Below, piece after piece: positions 8,272 through 19,332 of a stretch of DNA of 64,000 bases. The translations under genes were made by a program, and so were the position numbers. Position 1 is the stretch's first letter, and every line of letters starts with the position of its first letter. The DNA comes from Phycisphaerales bacterium (GTDB taxonomy: Bacteria; Planctomycetota; Phycisphaerae; Phycisphaerales; UBA1924), in assembly GCA_017642965.1 (NCBI GenBank), contig JAEPOJ010000012.1:1-64000 (forward strand), in the 5' to 3' direction. The notes beneath the pieces were generated by a model. The model worked only from the letters and a program-made list of their open reading frames with translations. It made no database searches and was not told where the DNA came from.

Positions 8272-9681
8272 TTACAGGCAGCCAGAACCAGCTGCTTGGA
8301 TGAACACGCTGACATCAGACATGTCCCAGCGGGCGTCGTTCGTGAGATCGGCGAGCGGGGCGTTGCTGGTGAACGCCACGATGAATGTGTACACGTCGAA
8401 GAAGTTAAACGTGCCGTCGGCGTTGAGGTCCGCGGGGCAGAAATCGGGTGTGGTGAAGAGATAGGCCGCTCCAGAGCCGTTGGCGTGGTCGTCGTCGCCG
8501 TCGGCCCCGGCTGCGACGATGCCGTTATCGATGTCGATCGAAATACCCAGGTGATCGAGCGCCTCTCCGTCACTCGCGAGGAGTTTCGCGATCTGCAGCC
8601 CGGTGGGAACATCAAAGAGGTACGCGGTGCCGGCATGCGGCCCGTTATCGTCGAACTCGCCCCATGCTCCAACAGCCACAATCCCGCTCTCAACAGCAAC
8701 GCTCCTGCCAAAGCGGTCCTGGACATCGCCGTCGTCGGCGAGCAGCTTTTTGACCTGGGCGCCGGTTGTGGCGTTGAAGAGGTAGACCGAACCGGAATCG
8801 GTGTTGTTATCGTCGTCTCGTGGCGCTCCCACGGCAACGATGTTGTCTTCGATGGCAATGTCGTGGCCAAACTGATCGTTTGGATCGGCGTCGGAGGGGA
8901 GGAGCTTGGTGAGCTGCTCGCCTGTGGATGCGTCGAAGAGGTACGCTGAGCCGTCGAATATGTACAGGGCGGAGACGGCGACGATGCCGTTGTCGATGTC
9001 GATGGCGCTGCCGAAGAAATCGCCCGGAGCACCGTCTTCGGGGAGGAGCTTCGCGATCTGTGTGCCGGTTTGTGCGTCGAAGATGTATGCAGAGCCGGAG
9101 TTCTCGCCGTTGTCGTCGTCTGACTCCGCCCCAACGACGACGATGCCGTCATCGATGGCGATCGAGGCGCCGAAGTAGTCGTTGGGGGAGCCGTCGCTCG
9201 CAACAAGCTTCATGATCTGTTGGCCGGTTGAAGCGTCGAAGAGATAGGCCGCGCCTGATCTTGGGCCGTTGTCGGAGTCCGTGAAGGCCCCGATCGCGAC
9301 GATGCCGTTGTCGATGGCGATAGAGCTGCCAAACTGGTCCTCGGGGGTGCCGCTCGTAGTCTGGAGCGTGTAGATCAGTTCTCCGGTGGATGCATCGAAG
9401 AGGTAAGCGCCGCCGCTGCTGCTGCTGACACGAGGTGTACCGATCGCAACGATTCCTTCATCGATGGCGATAACCAGCCCAAAGTTGTCGTTCGCCCGGC
9501 CAAAGTCACGCAGGAGCTTGAAATCCTCGTTGATGACTTGGCCAGCAGCTGAGAAGGTGCAGAGTGCGATAGTTGTCGTTGCGAGGCGTGCGGGTTGATT
9601 TGGCATGGTCTTGTCCATTCGGTGCTTGTGCAGGCTCGGTTCCTGTTGTTCTTCGGCTCTGTGCCTCGGCTTCGTGTTCAT
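8272..9681 (-). CDS. Secreted FG-GAP repeat (beta-propeller) protein with GC-type dockerin-like tail
   Basis: Up to 469 residues. A signal peptide (ARLATTTIALCTFSAAGQV) is followed by seven repeats of about 50 residues of the form D-x-FG-x-SIAIDNGIVAVGA...GAAYLFDASTG-x-x-I-x-KL. Seven FG-GAP units would make a complete seven-bladed propeller, as in integrin alpha-like domains. The last 55 residues are CPADLNADGTFNFFDVYTF, then a second EF-hand-like unit with DLTNDARWDMSDVSVFI, ending GSGCL. This tail is typical of secreted Phycisphaerae proteins. The start is uncertain: ATG at 9681 gives a long n-region, and ATGs at 9618 and 9606 would give a standard signal peptide. It is convergent with the plus-strand gene that ends at 8247. 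Confidence 0.85.
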   Translation of the reverse strand: MNTKPRHRAEEQQEPSLHKHRMDKTMPNQPARLATTTIALCTFSAAGQVINEDFKLLRDFGRANDNFGLVIAIDEGIVAIGTPRVSSSSGGAYLFDASTGELIYTLQTTSGTPEDQFGSSIAIDNGIVAIGAFTDSDNGPRSGAAYLFDASTGQQIMKLVASDGSPNDYFGASIAIDDGIVVVGAESDDDNGENSGSAYIFDAQTGTQIAKLLPEDGAPGDFFGSAIDIDNGIVAVSALYIFDGSAYLFDASTGEQLTKLLPSDADPNDQFGHDIAIEDNIVAVGAPRDDDNNTDSGSVYLFNATTGAQVKKLLADDGDVQDRFGRSVAVESGIVAVGAWGEFDDNGPHAGTAYLFDVPTGLQIAKLLASDGEALDHLGISIDIDNGIVAAGADGDDDHANGSGAAYLFTTPDFCPADLNADGTFNFFDVYTFIVAFTSNAPLADLTNDARWDMSDVSVFIQAAGSGCL

Positions 9682-9763
9682 TCTTTGCTCTCGATCTGAG
9701 GTGGTGCGTGTGGGTGCTTTCGTACCAGCTCGGTTGACACTGCGTTATCGAGAACAGCGCGAA

Positions 9764-9793
9764 ATAAAAATCCCCCCGGCTGTCCGGGGGGAT
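9764..9793 (-). terminator. Rho-independent terminator of clpX
   Basis: Perfect 10-bp stem ATCCCCCCGG / CCGGGGGGAT with a 4-base loop at 9770-9793. On the minus strand it is followed by TTTTATTT. It lies 22 bp past the clpX stop. Confidence 0.85.
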
Positions 9794-9815
9794 CGATTGC
9801 TGCAAGTTTGTAGCC

Positions 9816-11228
9816 TCAGGCGGAGTTGGCCTTGGCGACCTTGAGGTCTTTGAGCGGGGTCTTGTTCTCGATGGACTTGCGGTCGATGATGTACTCGACG
9901 CCGTCGTTGTTCATCTCGGGGAGATCGAACATGTGGTCCATCATGACCTCCTCGATCACCGCGCGGAGTGCTCGGGCACCGGTCGCGCGCTTGGCGGCCC
10001 GCTCGGCGAGGAGCTCGAGCGCGTCGTGCGCAAAGGTGAGCGCGGCGCCTTCGATCGCGAAGAGGTGCTGGTACTGACGGACGAGCGCGTTCTTGGGCTC
10101 GGTGAGGATCTGGATCAGCGCCTCATTGCTCAGCGGCATGAGTGGGGTGATGACCGGGAGGCGGCCCACGAGCTCGGGGATGAGACCGAACTCAACGACG
10201 TCCTCGTTGGTAATCTGAGACTGGAGCCACTCACGCTCCGCGCGGTTGTCGGCGAAGTGTCGACGCTCCTTCGTGTCCGAGTTCGTGCTCGGGGAGCCGA
10301 TCGAGAAACCGATCTTGGTCTGGCCGAGGCGGCGGCGGACGATGTCCTCGATGCCGACGAACGTGCCGCCGACGATGAAGAGGACGTTGGATGTGTCAAA
10401 CTGAATGTACTGCTGCTCGGGGTGCTTGCGTCCGCCCTGGGGAGGGACGTTGGCGATGGTGCCCTCAATCATCTTCAGCAGTGATTGCTGAACGCCCTCA
10501 CCCGAGACATCGCGGGTGATGGAGACGTTGCCGGAGGACTTGCCGACCTTGTCGAGCTCGTCGATGTAGATAATCCCGCGCTGTGCGGCTTCGACGTCGA
10601 AATCAGCGGCCTGGAGGAGCTTGAGAAGCAGGTTCTCGACGTCCTCACCGACGTAACCGGCTTCGGTAAGCGTGGTCGCGTCGCCGATGGCGAAGGGGAC
10701 CTTGAGCATCCGCGCCATGGTCTTGGCGAGCAGGGTCTTGCCCGACCCGGTTGGGCCGATGAGCAGGATGTTGGACTTGTCGAGCTCGATGTCGTTCGCC
10801 TGATCGGATTCCGCGTGGAGCAGACGCTTGTAGTGATTATGAACCGCGACGGAGAGCGAGCGCTTCGCGAGCACCTGCCCGATCACGTACTGGTTCATGA
10901 ACTCGACGATCTCACGCGGCGAGGGGATCTCGGAGAGCTGGGCCGAGACAGACGAGACGCGTCGGCGCTCCTGGCGGAAGATGTTCTGGCAGAGCTCGAC
11001 ACAGTTCGAGCAGATGTAGACCTCGCCAGGACCCTCGACCATGGGGCCGACCTCGCGGGAGGTCTTGCCACAGAAGGAACAAGTGGTGACCTTGCGTCCC
11101 TTGAACCCGCCCGAGCCGGACCCCGTGGTTCCGGCGCCTGAACCGGCATCGGACCCGGAGCCCGAACCGTTGTCAGAGGCGTTGACAGGGGAGTTGCTGG
11201 TGTTGTTGTTTGATGGGTCTCTTGTCAC
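9816..11228 (-). CDS. clpX: ATP-dependent Clp protease ATP-binding subunit ClpX
   Basis: 470 residues. After a Gly/Ser/Asn-rich extension of about 40 residues comes the C4 zinc-binding domain ([11 protein letters not shown]...[10 protein letters not shown]). The AAA+ module has Walker [14 protein letters not shown], Walker [13 protein letters not shown], pore loop [12 protein letters not shown], the [15 protein letters not shown] segment and sensor/arginine regions ending [12 protein letters not shown]. It unfolds substrates for ClpP in the cytoplasm. The extension before the zinc finger is unusual; most ClpX proteins start 5-15 residues before it. No clpP is visible near. A strong terminator follows the gene. 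Confidence 0.95.
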   Translation of the reverse strand: MTRDPSNNNTSNSPVNASDNGSGSGSDAGSGAGTTGSGSGGFKGRKVTTCSFCGKTSREVGPMVEGPGEVYICSNCVELCQNIFRQERRRVSSVSAQLSEIPSPREIVEFMNQYVIGQVLAKRSLSVAVHNHYKRLLHAESDQANDIELDKSNILLIGPTGSGKTLLAKTMARMLKVPFAIGDATTLTEAGYVGEDVENLLLKLLQAADFDVEAAQRGIIYIDELDKVGKSSGNVSITRDVSGEGVQQSLLKMIEGTIANVPPQGGRKHPEQQYIQFDTSNVLFIVGGTFVGIEDIVRRRLGQTKIGFSIGSPSTNSDTKERRHFADNRAEREWLQSQITNEDVVEFGLIPELVGRLPVITPLMPLSNEALIQILTEPKNALVRQYQHLFAIEGAALTFAHDALELLAERAAKRATGARALRAVIEEVMMDHMFDLPEMNNDGVEYIIDRKSIENKTPLKDLKVAKANSA

Positions 11229-11508
11229 GAATAAACCTCTTCTGTCGTGCCTCGGTGTTGTTCGGCCCGTGGGGGCAAATCATCGTTCGTCAGGGGGTAT
11301 CGGCCAGATCTGTAGACCCCCTCAACAGGGAGTCAGCGAGTGGCTGTATATTCCCAGCGCGGGTTTTGCGCGGTATCCATCGTGCTACCGGATTGTTGTC
11401 AGAAGATCATACGGGGTCGCGTGTTGCACGGTTTGAAGTTCAGGATCGTGGGGTGCTGAATCGTTACAGGCGGCACAAAGTGACCCCAAATGGGGGGTAG
11501 GCATGTGT

Positions 11509-11835
11509 TTAGGGCTCGGGGGTCTTTGGATTTCTGCCCGTGGATTCCTCTTGTTCCTGGTCGTGGAGCATGGCGCGGGTCTTTTCGATAATGGTTTGAC
11601 GGGTCTGCTCGTACTCCTCCTGCGAGATCTGACCGGTTTTTCGCATGTGCTCGAGTGATTCCATGAGTGTGCCCGAGGATTGATCCTGCTCACGTTTGTC
11701 ATCGAAGATGCGTCGTTTCACGCTGATGATGATCACGAACCCGACGATGCACAGGATGATCAGCAGGATGATGTAGACGAACGCCCGCATGTCGAGCGTG
11801 GCGTTCTGCGCGAGAGTCATAGTCGCGTGGGTCAT
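11509..11835 (-). CDS. Small membrane protein with C-terminal SHOCT-like segment
   Basis: 108 residues from ATG at 11835 (MTHATMTLAQ); an ATG 15 bases later is an alternative and neither has a clear Shine-Dalgarno. One transmembrane helix (FVYIILLIILCIVGFVIIIS) is followed by a basic stretch. The soluble tail is GTLMESLEHMRKTGQISQEE, then YEQTRQTIIEK, like the short SHOCT-type C-terminal helices that read 'L-x-x-L-x-x-G-x-I-x-x-EEY'. Topology is N-out, C-in by the positive-inside rule. Function unknown. It lies between clpX and another family-less gene, all on the minus strand. Confidence 0.65.
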   Translation of the reverse strand: MTHATMTLAQNATLDMRAFVYIILLIILCIVGFVIIISVKRRIFDDKREQDQSSGTLMESLEHMRKTGQISQEEYEQTRQTIIEKTRAMLHDQEQEESTGRNPKTPEP

Positions 11836-11997
11836 GGGGAAGGGTATGCGGAAAACCTGTCTCAGATCAGTCAGGCGAATCGAGGATTCACCTGATCGAT
11901 CAGGTGCATCAGCGCATCGACACTTCATTGTGCTTGCATGATGCCATTATTTGTTGGCGTCACTCTCGCGAGAGACTGTGTAGATTTTTGAGGCCAA

Positions 11998-12741
11998 TCA
12001 GAACGAGCTCGACGCGATTTCTTCCCGCAGCGGCATCAGCAGGTTTGGCAGCGCGTACTCATCCACGAGGTTCTGGCCGCGTTGGATCAGGTCGTCGAGC
12101 TGGGTCGTGAGGTTGCTCAGGTCTGTGACGGGGTCGAATCGGCGGAGGGTGAGGTAGACGGAGATCGGGTCGGGGTTGGGCTCGTGCGGTTTTTTGCCGC
12201 GTGAACGCGTTTTGATCTCGAAGTGGACCTCCAGCCCCTCGTCGTCGATGAGCTTCATGCCCAGGTTGGGCTGGCAGTCGAGGATGTTAATGTCCGCTGC
12301 GTCAATGAGGGCGGCCATGGGAGAGCCGGCGAGCAGCGCATTGGCAGCAATGGCGTCGTGGTTGCCTGAGGCGTTGAGGTCGAATCCGTAGAGCAGCTCG
12401 ATGTACTCGATGTCGAGAGGGGAAATGGAGAGGAAGTAAGGTGAGGTCTCCATGGTGTCACGGTGGATGGAGTACATGTCGTCGGCGTTGGTCGGATTGA
12501 CGACGCCGGCACGCACGGAGGCCTGTCGGATGGCAACCCAGCGATGGGGGTTGGCGTTGGGGGCGGACTCGAGGGCGAGCTCGTCCTTGTAACGCCGGAA
12601 GGCATTCATGGCGGGATAGCTTCGCCGGGTGCGCTCGAACAACTCGAGCACGGGCTCGCGGTTGGTGGGGAGCTCCATGCGGACGTTGAGTTTGGAGTTC
12701 ACATAGAAATCGTTGCAGAGTGCGCGGTAACTGCTGGGCAT
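11998..12741 (-). CDS. Conserved-looking soluble protein of unknown function
   Basis: 247 residues from ATG at 12741 (MPSSYRALCNDFYVNSKLNV), chosen because AGGAGG stands 8 bases upstream, an ideal Shine-Dalgarno; the frame is open 63 bp further. No signal peptide, membrane segment or known motif. Regions of note are MELPTNREPVLELFERTRR, SPYFLSISPLDIEYIELLYG and VHFEIKTRSRGKKPHEPN. The mixed alpha/beta pattern and codon use look genuinely coding. It could be a cytosolic regulator or structural protein, but nothing supports a choice. Confidence 0.7.
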   Translation of the reverse strand: MPSSYRALCNDFYVNSKLNVRMELPTNREPVLELFERTRRSYPAMNAFRRYKDELALESAPNANPHRWVAIRQASVRAGVVNPTNADDMYSIHRDTMETSPYFLSISPLDIEYIELLYGFDLNASGNHDAIAANALLAGSPMAALIDAADINILDCQPNLGMKLIDDEGLEVHFEIKTRSRGKKPHEPNPDPISVYLTLRRFDPVTDLSNLTTQLDDLIQRGQNLVDEYALPNLLMPLREEIASSSF

Positions 12742-12802
12742 TGCTCGGGCCTCCTTGCCGAAGCGGGATGTGGTGGTTGCGATTTCTGGAAGTGAGTGTA
12801 GC

Positions 12803-12833
12803 AAAACGCCCGGATCTTCGCGGGATCCGGGCG
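12803..12833 (-). terminator. Terminator after the DUF418 gene
   Basis: 10-bp stem CGCCCGGATC / GATCCGGGCG with a 7-base loop (12807-12833). On the minus strand it is followed by TTTT. It stands 17 bp past the DUF418 stop and 60 bp before the next minus-strand ATG. Confidence 0.75.
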
Positions 12834-12849
12834 AGGGAGATTGTGTGAA

Positions 12850-14154
12850 TCAGCGGATGGGGACGAGCTGTCGATAAGTCAGGCAGCGCCAGACCCATTC
12901 GAACGGGCCCATCCTGAAGAAGCGTAACCAGAGCATTGAGAAGATGATATTGAACGCCCAGATACTGAGCACAACGAGCCAGAGCTGAGGATATTCAATC
13001 TTTGCAAAGTATCCGAGGCCGTAGCCATAGAAGAATGTTGTGCACAGGAGCGTGTGGGAGAAGTAGTTGGTGAGCGCCATGCGCCCTACGGCAGCGAGGG
13101 GGACGGTGAGGACCTTGAACGCGCCGAGCTTGCTCAGGGCGATGATCAGGCAGGCGTAGCCGAAGGCGAGCGGCACGCCGACGGGCTGTGCGAGGGACTG
13201 CCATACGAAGCCAGGGAGCTCATCGACGACGGCGTGGATGCCGAGGTAGGCGGGGATCGTGGTGACGAGGCCTGCGGGGATGAGCACGCAAGCGAGAGTG
13301 AGGTAGAAGCTTACGCTTTGTTCTCCGGTGAGGAAGCCGAGGCGGGTCAGCCCCATGCCGGCGGTCATGATGCCCCAGAGCGCGGGGGTGAAGAAGAGAA
13401 CAAACATGAACTGGAAAGAGATGGTCGTGAAGAAACGCACTTGAAAGGCATCAATAAAAGTGCCCGTGTAGCCCGCGATCTCCGCGGCCGGATCCGCGGA
13501 AAGCTCGTCGGCGCCGATGTGGCCAGCGTGGTAGGCCCAGAGGCCAAGGAGCGAGAACCCGACCATGAGTGATGCGCCAAGGAAGTAGAGCCCAAGTCCG
13601 CCCCAGAGCTGGAGCTTCGGATTCAGGCGGCGGACCCACCAGAGGAGCGTGAGTCCGGCGACGGCGTAGAAGGTGAGGATGTCGCCGTACCAGAAGAGGT
13701 AGGCGTGCATCAAACCAAACGCAAGGAGAATCAGGCAGCGGAGGTGCCATAGTGACGCACCTTTTACAAGGGTGTTCTTTGCGAATGCCCTCCGGGATGA
13801 GTTGCACTCTGGGCATGTCGCGTCATCTGGAAGACCAGTCAAGTCGTACGCGCACGCCGCGCACTTGGAGATCGTCTTCTGGTCAAACTTCCGCGCGTAC
13901 ATGACCACGCCCGACCCAAAGAGCAGGGCGAAGAGGAACATGAACTTGCCGAGAAAGAGCGTGGAGGTGATGTCGTGTGCGAGCGTGTTCGCGGGTGAGT
14001 CGGACATCACGCTGGTGGGGTCGGTGCCCGCGGCCATCGGCCAGGCGAAGAACCAGATGTTGGGGACGAGTATCCCCAGCAGCGCGAACCCGCGCAGGGT
14101 GTCGATGGAGGAGTAGCGAAGCTTGGTCGGCGCGGGCTGATCGGGGATACTCAC
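12850..14154 (-). CDS. DUF418-type polytopic membrane protein with an inserted zinc ribbon
   Basis: About 434 residues. It has the acyltransferase-3-like/DUF418 plan: SIDTLRGFALLGILVPNIWF near the N-terminus, GKFMFLFALLFGSGVVMYA, LILLAFGLMHAYLFWYGDIL and, near the C-terminus, GRMALTNYFSHTLLC and FGPFEW-like RMGPFEWVWRCL. Roughly ten membrane helices are expected. Between the second and third helices sits CAACAYDLTGLPDDATCPEC, a four-cysteine zinc ribbon not normal for the family. GTG at 14154 overlaps the upstream stop (GTGA); a TTG at 14181 with GGAG 8 bases upstream is equally possible. DUF418 proteins are thought to act in transport or surface modification, but the substrate is unknown. 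Confidence 0.85.
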   Translation of the reverse strand: MSIPDQPAPTKLRYSSIDTLRGFALLGILVPNIWFFAWPMAAGTDPTSVMSDSPANTLAHDITSTLFLGKFMFLFALLFGSGVVMYARKFDQKTISKCAACAYDLTGLPDDATCPECNSSRRAFAKNTLVKGASLWHLRCLILLAFGLMHAYLFWYGDILTFYAVAGLTLLWWVRRLNPKLQLWGGLGLYFLGASLMVGFSLLGLWAYHAGHIGADELSADPAAEIAGYTGTFIDAFQVRFFTTISFQFMFVLFFTPALWGIMTAGMGLTRLGFLTGEQSVSFYLTLACVLIPAGLVTTIPAYLGIHAVVDELPGFVWQSLAQPVGVPLAFGYACLIIALSKLGAFKVLTVPLAAVGRMALTNYFSHTLLCTTFFYGYGLGYFAKIEYPQLWLVVLSIWAFNIIFSMLWLRFFRMGPFEWVWRCLTYRQLVPIR

Positions 14155-14861
14155 CGGTGCGCTGGGGTGGTCATGATCCAATCGAGGAGCTCCTGTGTGC
14201 GTGAGAGGTCGTCGACAACCAGATGGGCGCCGGCGTCCTCAAGTTCCTGGCGCGTCGCATGCCCGGTGGAGACGGCGAGGGCGCGGCAGTCATTGTCGAG
14301 GGCGCAGGTGACATCGTGCACGGTGTCGCCGATGATGATGACATGTTCGGGTTCGATGTCGCGTGATTTCGCGTTCCGGTAGTTCTCTATCGCGATGGGC
14401 GGCAGGTGCGAGCGAAGGGGCTCGGGGTGCGGCGAGGCATCGCCCCACGCGTTGATGACGAAATGATCCGGATGAAAGCCCGCGCTTCGGAGCTTGATAG
14501 CACCTGTTTCAGGGTAGTTGCCAGTCAGGACGCCGATCGCATCGATGCCCGCATGATTGCGAGTGGCATCGACCAGCTCGTGTGCGCCCGCGAGGGCGCG
14601 GGCGATGGGACGCTCTTGGGCGGTGCGGTCGAGTCCGGCGTGGTAGTGGCGGCGAAGCGCGGTGATGTTGTCTGGGGTGCTCTCAACCTGATTGTTGATG
14701 AGCATCTGCGCGATGATCACCGGGTCCAGGCAGCCGCCGAAGCTGATGCCTTTGGCGGTGAAGCCGGGGTGGAAGAGGTCTCGGCCAGCGTTTTCGAGGA
14801 GCGTGATCCCGATGTGGTCCGTTTCCAGCAGGGTCATGTCGATATCAAACAGAATGAGCAT
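14151..14861 (-). CDS. HAD-superfamily phosphatase
   Basis: 236 residues. Motif I is LILFDIDMTLLETD (nucleophile and acid aspartates, D-x-D-x-T). Motif II is GVLTGNYPE (threonine), and motif III/IV is VIIIGDTVHDVTCALDNDCR (acidic pair). An alpha-helical cap between motifs I and II contains ARALAGAHELVDA. This is the phosphoglycolate phosphatase/Gph-like subgroup, which dephosphorylates small metabolites; the substrate cannot be told. It reads into the DUF418 gene with a 4-bp overlap. Confidence 0.85.
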   Translation of the reverse strand: MLILFDIDMTLLETDHIGITLLENAGRDLFHPGFTAKGISFGGCLDPVIIAQMLINNQVESTPDNITALRRHYHAGLDRTAQERPIARALAGAHELVDATRNHAGIDAIGVLTGNYPETGAIKLRSAGFHPDHFVINAWGDASPHPEPLRSHLPPIAIENYRNAKSRDIEPEHVIIIGDTVHDVTCALDNDCRALAVSTGHATRQELEDAGAHLVVDDLSRTQELLDWIMTTPAHR

Positions 14862-14893
14862 GGCGATGTTACCCTCGTGAGGCGTGCCTTGAT

Positions 14894-15169
14894 TTAGTGA
14901 CGGCGGATTTCAAACTGACGTTCGTCGGGTTCGGTGCGAACGTGCGCGTGCACCTCACGCTCGACGAGGCCGGCGGTCTGCTTGCGGAGTTCGGTCAGGA
15001 ACGCGTTGAGGTCCTGCTCGCTGCCCTGGGCCTCGAGCATGACGGTGCCGTCGGGTTCGTTCCGGACCCACCCGGTGACGGGAAATCGGTTCGCGGCGTT
15101 GCGGGCCCGGGCTCGGAAGCCGACGCCTTGGACTCGTCCCTGGAAGATGACACGTTGTCGGGTGACCAT
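14894..15169 (-). CDS. acyP: Acylphosphatase
   Basis: 91 residues, the normal family size. RQRVIFQGRVQGVGFRARAR contains the G-R-V-Q-G-V-G-F-R signature with the catalytic arginine, and TGWVRNEPDGTVMLEAQG contains the catalytic asparagine (WVRN). It hydrolyses acyl phosphates in the cytoplasm. The frame is open to 15280, but ATG at 15169 (MVTRQRVIF) matches the family start. It is divergent from dnaG. Confidence 0.93.
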   Translation of the reverse strand: MVTRQRVIFQGRVQGVGFRARARNAANRFPVTGWVRNEPDGTVMLEAQGSEQDLNAFLTELRKQTAGLVEREVHAHVRTEPDERQFEIRRH

Positions 15170-15382
15170 GCGGTGATTGTAGTGGATGATCGGACTGTCG
15201 TATGCGGACGGGAGCGTCTGTGCGGGATGCCCCTGATTTTGATTTTCGGAATGCGTTGCCAGCCGCTGGGGCGCGTTCATGATGGTGTTTCAAGGCAAAG
15301 CGCCCACAGGCGGGTCTGGCGCCCGTAGAATCCTTATCGGATGGTCAGATCCGGCGGGGTTGTTTGACAAACGGAGAGCGGA

Positions 15383-17272
15383 TTGAGTGGTTTGTATCCA
15401 CAGAACGACGATGTGCAGCGGGTGCGCGATGCGTCCGACATCGTTCGTGTCGTGGGTGAGCATCTGAATCTCAAGCCCAAGGGACGCGAGTTCGTCGGGC
15501 TGTGCCCGTTCCACGACGATAAGAACCCGTCGATGTGCGTGATCCCCGCGAAGCAGATCTTCCACTGCTTTGTGTGCGGGAGCGGGGGGGATGTCTTCAC
15601 TTTCGTACAGAAGTACCACTCAATGGGGTTCCGGGAGTCGCTTGAGTTCCTTGCTGAGCGGGCCAGCATCGAGCTGACCCCGTACCGAGGGCGGTCGGGT
15701 TCGGATGATGTCGAGGCGCAGAGCATTGGGAACAAGGAGATCCTCGCAGCGAACGACATGGCCGCGGGCTTCTTCCGGGCCATCCTGAACCACCCCGAGC
15801 ATGGCGAGGCGGCGCGCGGCGTGATCGCGCGACGCGGCATCTCTGATGAGATGCTCGAGCGGTTCATGATCGGCGCGAGCCCGGACCGGTGGGACGGGCT
15901 GGTCATCACGGCGGAGAAGAAGGGCGTGCGGACCGAGGCGATGCTCGGCGCGGGGCTCGTGAAGCAGCGAGAACGAGGCGATGGTCAGTACGACGCGCTG
16001 CGGAATCGGCTGATCTTCCCCATCTGCGATCAGATCGGGCGTGTTATCGCCTTCGGCGGCCGGAAGATCAACGAAGAAGACGAGCCGAAGTACCTCAACT
16101 CGCCCGAGACGAGTGTCTTCAAAAAATCAACTACGTTGTACGGCATCAACAACGCGGCCCGGGCCATCAAGCACGAGCGCACGGCGGTGGTTGTGGAGGG
16201 GTACACGGATGTCATCGCCTGCCATCAGGCGGGCGTGGAGCACGTGGTCGGTACGCTCGGTACCGCGTTAACGAGCGGGCACGCGACGGTCCTGCGTCGA
16301 TTGTGCGACACGGTTGTCCTGCTCTTCGACGGTGATGCCGCGGGGATCAAGGCCGCGGACCGCGCGATCGAGGTCCTGCTGTCTGAGACGATCGACATCA
16401 AGATCGCGGCGCTGGCCGGGTACACGGACGCGAAGGACCCCGACGAGCTCTTCAAGCAGGACGACGGCGCGGAGGTGTTCCGTCGGGTGATCGACGGTGC
16501 GGTGGACTTGATCAAGTGGAAGTTTGACCGACTGCGTGATGAGCTGAAAGACGCAGGCCCGGCGCGTGTGACGCAGCGGATCCAGGAAGAGTTGGATCGC
16601 CTGAATGACCTCGGGCTGGGCGAGCTCGAACCGGTGCGGCGCCGTCTGATGATCCGTCAGGTCGCGCAGGCGGCTCGGGTCGAGGAGCGGGTGGTCACGG
16701 AGGCGATCAAGACCGGGCGTGGGCGGAGGCGGTACGATGCGCCAGAGGGCGAAATCGAGCTCAAGGGCGAGATAAACTGGAAGCCGGACGCCCGCGAGCA
16801 GCTGCTCGGGTGCCTGCTTTTTGAGCCGAACCTCTGGAACCTGCTCAGCGGAGAGCAGCGCGAGCTCACGAGCACGGTCCGATTCGCCAGCGAACAGACA
16901 CGACGCGTCGCGGATGCGATGCACTCAAGCGCTGAGAACGGAACAGGCACGGGGCTGCACGCGGTTCTCGGCGAGCTTTCGATGCTCGCGGAGGAGGAAG
17001 GCGTGGATTCACTCCCCGCCAACGAACGGGCAACCGCCCTGTACCGTTTCGTCGCGGAGCACACGGAAGAGGTTGATGATCGCGTCACCCGTTTCTTCAA
17101 CGAGTGCATCGCGAGGCTGGTTTCACTCGAAACACGAAACCACGAACGCAGCATCGCGGTAGACGATTCGGACGCGAACGAAGCGGACCTGTTGGCGAAG
17201 TTTCTGGCTGGTGAGCGGAAGAACCGGTCTCAGACCGGGCTTGGGGGGCGGCCTCGCATCAGCGGGTCGTGA
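15383..17272 (+). CDS. dnaG: DNA primase DnaG
   Basis: 629 residues. The N-terminal CHC2 zinc finger is LCPFHDDKNPSMCVIPAKQI and FHCFVCGSGGDVFTFV. The Toprim domain has VVEGYTDVIACHQAG (catalytic glutamate), GTALTSGHATVLRR and VVLLFDGDAAGIKAADRA (the D-x-D motif). The C-terminal third is a DnaB-interaction-like helical domain starting near DAREQLLGCLLFEPN. It makes RNA primers at the replication fork. The start is a TTG with GGAG 6 bases upstream. With rpoD 61 bp on, this is the dnaG-rpoD part of the macromolecular synthesis operon; rpsU is absent here. Confidence 0.96.
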   Translation: MSGLYPQNDDVQRVRDASDIVRVVGEHLNLKPKGREFVGLCPFHDDKNPSMCVIPAKQIFHCFVCGSGGDVFTFVQKYHSMGFRESLEFLAERASIELTPYRGRSGSDDVEAQSIGNKEILAANDMAAGFFRAILNHPEHGEAARGVIARRGISDEMLERFMIGASPDRWDGLVITAEKKGVRTEAMLGAGLVKQRERGDGQYDALRNRLIFPICDQIGRVIAFGGRKINEEDEPKYLNSPETSVFKKSTTLYGINNAARAIKHERTAVVVEGYTDVIACHQAGVEHVVGTLGTALTSGHATVLRRLCDTVVLLFDGDAAGIKAADRAIEVLLSETIDIKIAALAGYTDAKDPDELFKQDDGAEVFRRVIDGAVDLIKWKFDRLRDELKDAGPARVTQRIQEELDRLNDLGLGELEPVRRRLMIRQVAQAARVEERVVTEAIKTGRGRRRYDAPEGEIELKGEINWKPDAREQLLGCLLFEPNLWNLLSGEQRELTSTVRFASEQTRRVADAMHSSAENGTGTGLHAVLGELSMLAEEEGVDSLPANERATALYRFVAEHTEEVDDRVTRFFNECIARLVSLETRNHERSIAVDDSDANEADLLAKFLAGERKNRSQTGLGGRPRISGS

Positions 17273-17333
17273 TGGGAGACGCGTTGAGGGATCGGCGCGG
17301 CTATATTGGTAGGATTCATTCGGAGAGACACGC

Positions 17334-19202
<1,869 letters not shown>

Positions 19203-19236
19203 TTCCACCGATTTTCGGGGCGATTCAGGCGATCGG

Positions 19237-19266
19237 GGCTCACGCGGCGTGCGTGAGCCTTTTTTT
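19237..19266 (+). terminator. Rho-independent terminator of rpoD
   Basis: Perfect 9-bp stem GGCTCACGC / GCGTGAGCC with a 5-base loop and seven T residues (19260-19266), 35 bp after the rpoD stop. Confidence 0.92.
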
Positions 19267-19332
19267 ATGCTTCGATCTCGAAGTCGTTTGGTACACTGGG
19301 TTTGGCCACACACACTACGACGGGAGAGCGCC

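Noticed and set aside
17284-17307. Promoter TTGAGG ... TATATT before rpoD
   Set aside because: The spacer would be 12 bp, too short for a sigma-70 promoter.
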